Source: Toxotes chatareus (lineage: Eukaryota; Chordata; Actinopteri; Toxotidae). From it: DNA of 64,000 nucleotides. The stretch lies in contig CM028888.1 in assembly GCA_016801885.1 (NCBI GenBank), forward strand, positions 8,540,501-8,604,500. Reading direction: 5' to 3'. Each line of letters begins with the position of its first letter. Position 1 is the first letter of the stretch. Position numbers and translations under genes: made by a program. Under the pieces are notes generated by a model, which worked only from the letters and a program-made list of their open reading frames with translations, did no database searches and was not told the DNA's origin. Below are positions 49,101 through 58,100 of the stretch, one piece after another.

Positions 49101-52100
49101 TGTTGTTATGCGCCTTATTTATTTATTTATTGTAAGTGTCAATCTGAGTGACTGTCTCAATGATCCACCCTCTCTCTCCATTTGTCACTCACTGCTTGTC
49201 AATGTGCTATCTTCCTCTGCTAGCTTCCTCTGTTTCAATTTCTTTTCGTCCTATGTAGTTTCTTCTAACCCATTCATCTCCTCTCCCTCCCTCCACTGTT
49301 AACTGTTAGAAAAGACAATTTCCAGCTGACAATCAAGATAATTTTGACTAAATCAATGTTTTCTTTCCCCTACTTTGCAGAAAGTGAATTTTCTCAGATA
49401 AGCTCTCCTCTTTTCCAGCATTCGGCGCAAAAAGTAATAAAGATTACAGGTTACAAAGTGAGTCAACTGGTGCCCCACATTATAGTCTCCCCATCACATG
49501 CACAATACATCTGACAGCTGATTTAATTAAAGTGATCTCTTGTCTCTCCACTCTCCTTCTGACAGGCCATTTACTCACTTTGTCATAACACACCCACACA
49601 TTCACCACAATGCAAACACTAATGCAAAGGCACACACTTCCATCTCATTAAAAGTGAATGCAAACGCACATTTGAAGACATCCTACAATGACACCATGTA
49701 TTAATTTTAACAAATACAGGTATGTGATGATCAATACTTCTAATACTTTGACAGTAAAAATAATCTTTCAAAGTGAAACAAATTATAGTTTAACCAAAAT
49801 GGCACGTCTGTATTTACTGTGTTTGTTGAATGCAATTATTAGATCCTGCTGCACATCAACAACACCATGCAGTTCTTGATCCCTTAAACAGGAATGTATC
49901 GTCTACTGCCTAAAGACTGTCTGCACAATAAAACTGCATAACCTGCATGACCTGCAAATATCAAGTTTGGGCACCAGAAAAAACACATGGGTGCAAAAAG
50001 TTCTCAGGAATATTTCAGTAATGAGCATCATAAATTTTAGTTGCTACTGATGTCACACAGGTGTCATTGTGCCCCACATTATATTTGTTTTCACAATGAC
50101 AGCACGATAATGCCGATTAAAGTGGCACAAAGAACAGGGAAGAGATTAGACAAGTTAGACAAGTTGTGCACTTCTCTATACAAATGAGGATATGAATATA
50201 TGATGCCTTGACGCTGTTATGTAGGGCTGAAAGTTGTCATCTTTTTACTGTACTATACGGTACTGCTTTACCCTGCTTCTGAAGTTAATACAAACTTAAA
50301 AATTCCTGTTTACCTACTTGATCATTTCAGTGTAATTTGCATTTACACATCACCAATTCCATCAGTCATGCCACCCTCACCACTTTGCTGCTCAACAGTA
50401 TTTTCATTCACTAATTAATTCCAGTCCTTTCCTCTTTCTGTTTTTTTTCCTGATTGATGTTGACCTACTGTGAATGCACCTCAGATTTTTCACCTTAAAA
50501 GACTGTCAGTCTTCCTGTTATTGGTACGCTTATAATGTGACGTGGTATTTCTATTTAAAAAAAAAAAACCCAGAGCAGCATATTAGTAAATGTGGCCTGC
50601 TGTAGTAGGAGAAAGGTAAACTCAGCCCCCTCAAGGTTTTATTATGTTTTTTATTCTTTTTTACCTGGCCTTTATTAGAAAGTGGCCTTAATTTATAGGT
50701 GCTATTTTTTTATGCTACTATTTGAAAACTGGCTTTTATATGAGAATTTACAATAAATAAAACAAACATCAGCTGCGAGAGAAAAACACAGCTGTTTTAT
50801 ATTGCTCACTTATTGCTTGCTCACTTACTGATTCATTCACCTGCTTATTATTCCGACTGTTTATGTGGAGTTTTCACTATGATCATCATGCAAACAGATC
50901 AAGTTGAAAGCTTGACTTGAAGCCAGACTCACGACTGTGCAGCAAGAGATTATTTGCCAATATTACAGAAAATAAGAATTGGAATGATATTTACAGCAGA
51001 GGGCAAGCTGCTGAAGAAGGCAAAGGACAGAAAATGGCACAGAGAGGAAGTCTACACAGAACTTTCTCTGGACTTTCTCTCAAAAAATAAGAACAAAAAA
51101 ATCAAGTGTTGTTTTGGTTGCAGCTTAAAAACCTATTTAAAAACCTAAGCTGAACCCCTCATGTGCGACTGCCAGTACTCTGAGTAATATCCCAAGATCT
51201 AAGAGCGTGAGAGAGAGACATACTGTGTCTGCACTGTGCTGACGGCAAACAAAAAAGAAAAAAATTAAATGGGAATGACGGAAAAGAAATTCAAGAAGCA
51301 GCTCATCAGTAAAAGCAGCAGAAGCAGACATGTAATCTGGTGACTGGTACTGTGTGTGTGTGTGTGTGTAAGTGCGTGTGTGTGTACATGGGGGTCACGC
51401 TGTGGAAATATTTCTATGATTATTTTCCTACAAAACGTTATCATCCCAATGGTTTTATAATTTCAATTCACAATTTTGGTTTTTCCATGGATTTAATTTT
51501 ACAGCTCTCTTTCTATTTCTTTGTCTCTAATCTCTCTGCATTCAAGACTTTCTCTTCACTGTTTTATTTTTCTTTTCTTTTAAAAGCCAAACAAGCAACA
51601 AGAATAAACAAAAAACACTGATTTTCTCCAATGGACAAAAGGAAGACAGAGACCTTTTGCCATTTACACTTGATGTACACACCTTAGTAAACACATTAAT
51701 AGAAAGAGTCACAGGGATATGATTTGTATATGAAAGAACTTAAAAGGTATGAAAAGACCTCTGAGGCATTTCCCACCCGAAAACAAACTTAGAAAAAGGA
51801 CACAACAAAATGTGCCAAAGCTGAAAATAACATCTGCCTCAGGGTTAGAGAGACCTAGTTGTTAACCTGTGAACTTTGTACCTCGCTCTTGTCTGTGATG
51901 AGGACGCAGGCCCGCTTTTCTTTGAAAACTATGATGTCTGACTTGGGTCTACGAGAGTAAAAAACATGGTCTGCACTAGGCAGCATTTCATGCTGTAAAC
52001 AGGCTTTAATAAATCTTTTCTGTTTTGTTTCACTTTGGGATCTACAAAGGGGTATCAGAAAGTTAGTATTCAGTTTCATTAAGCTGGGGGACTTGTGAGA

Positions 52101-55100
52101 ATAGTAAAAGTCACAGCTGCTGAAGCCAACATATCCTAAATTTTAGTTCCAAGCATGAGTGAAGCGCCAAAAACACTGGACACTACACTACCCATAATGC
52201 AACTAAGCAATGTCTCCTTGTTAAACCCTCCCTGCCTAGTAAAACCCATGGCCTTTCAAATTTCACAGCCCCAGTTTGTGATCCAAGCACATCCTCTCTC
52301 AATGGAAATTGCTTTCCACATTAAAAATCAGTGTAATTCCCCTTTAACTGGTCAAACTTAATATGAATAGGCAAATACTTTAAAGCAAACATCTTTTCTT
52401 TTACCCCCCTGGCAACAAAAATAATTTCTTTCTTTTCTTTTCCTTAAGAAAGACCTATCATTTGGTATTTTGATGCAAATGTGAAACCTTTTTATCACAG
52501 AATATTTACTGCATCATTGTCACTCATCAGTTAGCGAAAAACAAGAAGCAAGACACAAATTCATTTATATGAAAATTTGCTTAATCACCAAACATCAGCA
52601 ATTGCCAGATATACATTCTTTTGCCATGGCGTTAGACTGAATCCCCTACCCTTTGGTTTCATCTCCTTTAGTCTATCAATCTTTGAGTGTCTATGTTTGC
52701 ACACAGATCAAACTGATTATTATCTACTTGGACTCTATCTACTTTAACTCTGAGTAAGACGACACACACACGCACACATTCCCCAAAATGTGGGACTGTT
52801 GCTTTAAAAGGACAAACTGCCACAATTTTGAAAAGCTCGCCATATCGATCTTGGCCGTGGCAGCTCCTTTGAGATTCACACTTCAGTGACTACTCCAACC
52901 AGATAGCTTTGGAAGTGCTTTTTCTTTCCCTCCACCATGTGTAGTGTTTTCATTGTGGCCGGTTGTTGAGAAGATCAAAATCACTCAGTAGTTCTATCTT
53001 TGAATCTAAAATAAAATCCTTTCCATCTTAGAAACTGCAAGACTCTAATGAGTAAATTGGTTGAGACTGAGTTAATGAAAGGAAATCTATTACTCTTTGC
53101 TCAAACATGCACAAATGCACTACAGTAATCTATTCATGCAGCCACTTGCCTCATATAAAAACCTCTAATGGGAGATAATTACACACATAATTTTCTATAA
53201 CACATCTTGTGTGCAGATCCTGTTTGTCTCCACTGTCAAAATGCTTCAAAACAGCTTCTTTTGTTCATGAAGGGAATGTCACGATTTCCTCTTCCAGTAC
53301 TGCAACACAATCTGTGCTGCTCAGACCTGTAGACGTTTGTATCTCCTCAATCTTGAGGAACAAGAAAGCCCAAAAAATTTATAGTCATACTCTAACCAGC
53401 AAAATAAAAAATTATCAGTCTATTTCTTAACTTACTTATATTCACAGGTAGAATTTTAAGTGTGCCCTTCACACCTCATTTTGAAAGGACCATAAATTTT
53501 TAAGTTAGGTGGCATGTTTGTTACGTTCCGTACTTTTCAGATTTATGACACAGCAGCAGCTGTAATTTAGCAGAGAACTCAGAGGACATTACTGAAGCAG
53601 TAAAGGCATGACGTAGCAGACTGTCCATCTCTGCAGTTATGACTATGTTGTGCTGTGCAGGTGGGTTGTGGTTAGGGCTGGGCGATATGGACCAAAAGTC
53701 ATATCCCGATATCTTCAGGCTGAATATCGATTTACGATATATATCCCGATATTTTTATCACAAAGTGAGAGCAAATGTTCAGTCAAAGTCAAAGCCAAAT
53801 ATGACATGTCACATGTCACGATTAATTTATTTAACCTCTATTTAACAATCAGTTTTTCAACAGAGACCTGGTCGAAATAGCAGCATAAAACACAAAGTAA
53901 AACACCAATAGCCAAGTGTAATATGTGACCGAAGCACTGCATCCTCAGCCACCCATTCAGCTCTGGAAGCGGTGCTGAGAGCTCCAGGTTAGCAGCTTGC
54001 TTGGATCAGATCAGATCAGAATCAGAAAAAACTTTATTAATTCCCGTAGGGAAATTTTTTGAAGTCACGCGAGATAGCAATGAATGCACTCGGGTGCGGA
54101 GTCTGTAACCGGGCTATTGCAGAGTGAATGACGTCACACGCCGTGTTTGGGTTTGCAGAGGGGGGAAAACATAAACTGCCACCATGATAACATGAGAAAA
54201 CTCCCTGGGCAGATAATATGGACGAATTCCGACAGCACACAGTTCAACATCCGGGCCACAGATGCGCTCCTTCATGGTGATGTGAGCGGGGTTACACCAC
54301 CGATTATTCACCAGAATGGCAAGCCCTCCTCCTTTGCGCTTACCGCTCCTGACGCAGTCTCTGTCGGCACGGACCGTGTGGAAGCCCCTGATGGTAGCGT
54401 TATCATCAGGAACATCCTGGTGTAGCCATGTCTCCGTGAAGCACATCACACTACACTCACGATACTCCCTCTGACTCTGGGCCAGCGCCATCAGCTCGTC
54501 CATCTTATTTGCGAGGGACCTCACGTTCCCCATGATGATAGAGGGGAGACACGGCTTAATACTTCTCCTTTGATGTTTCAGAGCCTCCCTCTTCCTCCGT
54601 AACTTTTTGTTTCCTCTGCATCCCCGGTGTGTCTTGCGCCAAATTTCAACAGGGATCTCCTCTTACCTTGTCAGTGAAAAAGCCGGCTTGAGGTCTAACA
54701 GCTGATCCCTGGTGTAAACAATGCGGGCCGTGTGGTGTTGTTGCGTCGCTACGCCGAAAAAAAGTAACGCAACGGCAAACAAAAGCCCCACAAATCTCAC
54801 AACCCACATGTCTCAGTGTGATGAAAAGAAAGTAATCCAACGTATTAAAGAAAAATAACGAAAAGTGCCTCAAAGATAAGAAAAGTAGAATAAAAGTGAA
54901 AGAAATCGGGAGCTGCCGTAACAGGCTGCACACGTAGTGACGCATGCGCACTGGATGGACCAAGGATCACAGCGCAAGTTTGAACTATATCGATATATAC
55001 GATATGGCCTAATTTCATATCCCATTTAAAAATATATCGATATATCTTTTATATCGATATATCGCCCAGCCCTAGTTGTGGTCTCCTATTAAGAGAGACT

Positions 55101-58100
55101 AACTTACTGTATACAGCAACAAAAGACAAAAAGTATGCATTTCTTTCACGCTTTTAGGTGACTACCTAAGGATTTTGTCATATTGATCCTATAACTGCAC
55201 TGATCTGTGTATTTATTTCTCTGTATATTTATTATTTATGTTGTAAGGACACAATAACACACAGCAGAGTCAGTTGTCCTCTCTGTTATTCACATCATTT
55301 GTAACTATCAGTCAGACTACGACCTGATGTCCTCATTAGAGACAGAGAAGAGAACAGAGGAGAGGAGAATCCCATATGCGAACAAACATACAGAGCAATG
55401 TATCAAAGGAAAAATAATAAATAACACTGACAAAGAATGCACAGCTAAAGGTAAGAAAATAAACAGATGAATCTATGAATGGGAGATTAAAGAATAATAA
55501 GGAGGGTGAGAAAATAAAGCAGAAAGAGTGGAGGTGGCAGAGGGAAGACAGATGGAATGCAATCATCTTACTGAGAGTCTGCCACTCTTGTATCAGTAAA
55601 TGAGATGACTGGTAGTGTGTAGCGTATCTTCTCTAACACCAAAGTGGCTCAAAGAAACAACATCATGAAATAGACAATCTTATGCTGCCAGACTATTGAA
55701 GACACTGTGTGTATGTGTGTAGACTTAGCATCATGTTGCTGTGAACGCCATATGCAGGTGTGTGTGCTTACACCTGTTAATAACCTGAGGGTGGTGTTTA
55801 TATGAAGATGTAATGTACTTCTCACAGGGAGAGAGGCTTGCTCAGACCTGTAAAAATATTTTTTTCTTTCAGTTGGTCTTTCTTTGTTTTGTAAAGTGCT
55901 GATCAGACACTGAGATAGCCTGAAATGTGGGCACACCGTGTAACAAAAATCCAAGACATGCAAATTGTATAACTGCTAGCTGATACGTTTGTGTGCACGT
56001 GCATATTAACGGGATGTCTTTTTTTCTGTACTTTTCTGTGCTTTTGTTCTCATTCAGGGGAAGAAGGTACACTGTTGGTGCAGTGGGGAGTTCAATTCCT
56101 TGCTGCAAATGTTTCCCAGATGCTTTTGGGATTTAGACCGACAACCTGCCAGTCACAAGACTACTTCTGTTAAAGCTCTTAGCTGCCACATATGCACGTG
56201 TGTGCTGACAGAAATTCACAGGCAGAGGAATGCAGGAGCACATACACTCTGTGTGCATGAAAAAAAGTGTGTGTACATTCTTGAACCCACAGTGTTTGTG
56301 AGTGCATCTGAAGTTTGCACGTGTGTATAAACAGTATTTCTCTTTTTATATCCAGTGGTTCCAAACTTTCTGTCTATGCTTCCCCGCTCACTCACAAACA
56401 TCTGTTGAGCCATTAAGTTTTTATTTATTTTGGTCTTCTTGACAAATCATCATTTTCTGTTTAAGAATTTTCTTGGAAAATACCAATTTTTTTTTTTCAT
56501 TTAAACAGATTTTCTCATGGATTTTATATCCTCAAACATCCTACACACTTTTCACTTCTGTTTACAGTAAACAAGGATAGCTCAGAAAATATTTTTGGTT
56601 GTAGAAAAGAAGATAAAAATGGAAACCATGAAATAAATTAATCAATCAATAAATGGTTAAACTGCAATTCAGCTGCACAGCAAATGCTAAATCTGATTAA
56701 AATCAGATTTGCGCTCTGGTGAAGGAACTATACAAGCTAACTTCAGTTTACATTATTGCTCTGTCCTACTCACAGTGAACTGGGTCGGATCTGACGGGTG
56801 TCTTGCTCTCCGTCGTTGCTGGTCAGGCTGTGTCTTGGGGTTCGACCTTGGCTGCTGCTGCTGCTACTGCTGCTGCTGTTACAGTTGGCAGAAGAGGAAA
56901 CCGGCTGCTGTAGCTCGCTGACGGTGGCATTGACAACACTGTTCCTCTTTTCACCTACAAGAATAAAGAATGATTTAGAAATGTTCTGGTGTTATCAGAC
57001 ATACACATTTCATCTATTTTTCTGCAAAAAAATAGCAAAACTGTATCAAAATGGCCAGTTGTTTATGATGTTCAGCAAAAAATGGTGGTTGTGGACACTT
57101 CCTTTTCTCCCTAAGCCGAACATATGGCAGCACATACCAGGTGTAAGCCAACTCTAACGGAAAAAACCCCCAAAAAACTAAAGAGCCAAAAACAATCATC
57201 ATAATTATTTGTATTAGGCAAATTAGGTGGTTCAGCTCACCTTTCTGGGAATGTGTTGGTGTGTGGAAGAGTGTGAGAGGCCTCTCGCTGCAGGATGGGG
57301 CTTTGCTCTCAGTGCTTTTTCTCCTGGGCAGGTTGAGCGGCAGGTTGGTCGAACCTCCTGAAGAGCTTGGCACATCCCTAAATATCTGCTCAAACAAGAC
57401 AGTTCAGTTTGAGGATAACCAAAGCAACAATATATAAATTGTGAAAAAAAACTTTGAAACATTCCAAAAAAACAAAACAAGCAGGCAAAAACAAGTGTAC
57501 AGGATGTTCTTGCTAATTCCATGTAATTTATGAGGGACATTGTTGGCTTCAGACTACAATCTGTGATTGTGACAAACTTTATTTGTACTCCTTGAAGCAT
57601 GATTACGCAACATGCTTCAAATCTCTGTTGTGATAAAAATATACATGTAGTGGGTCTCGTGCCCTCCCATCCCTTTCCCCATCCCCAACTAATTATGCAT
57701 CTCTACATTTTTCAAAATTGATGGTTTTCCACAGCTAAATGCTGCTGTCAGCCTAAACATTACCATCCCCAAATCCATTCATCCATATCGATGCTTTTTT
57801 CAGTATGGCACATGAGCATGCTTAGTTATACTGTCAAGGAAAGAGAATAAAAAGCACTTCACACAGCAAATAAAATTCATAAATTGTCAGAAAAATGGAC
57901 TCTAATAATGCTTTTATTTGTGGAGAGAGGTCAGATATCTGCCATTATTCTGCAGCTGTACAGAAGAGGACTGTGACACGAGGACTGTGATTAGATCTTT
58001 TTAAGGATGCAGGACCGTTCTATCACAGTGTTTATATTCCATTTGTTTTGTTTTTGCACATTGCACTAGACACAGCTGTTGCCTGGGAAGTCTGGAGGAT

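Larger units (their letters stand above)
45884..56773 (-). other. arhgap26: arhgap26 large intron (10.9 kb)
   Basis: Contains the second hAT element (53,673-55,074), a pair of similar about 60-bp segments (47,601-47,665 and 53,133-53,195), a (GT)n tract at about 51,350-51,369, and one exon-like segment at 51,882-51,948 that does not fit the phase chain. Otherwise AT-rich with nothing supported. Confidence 0.8.
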
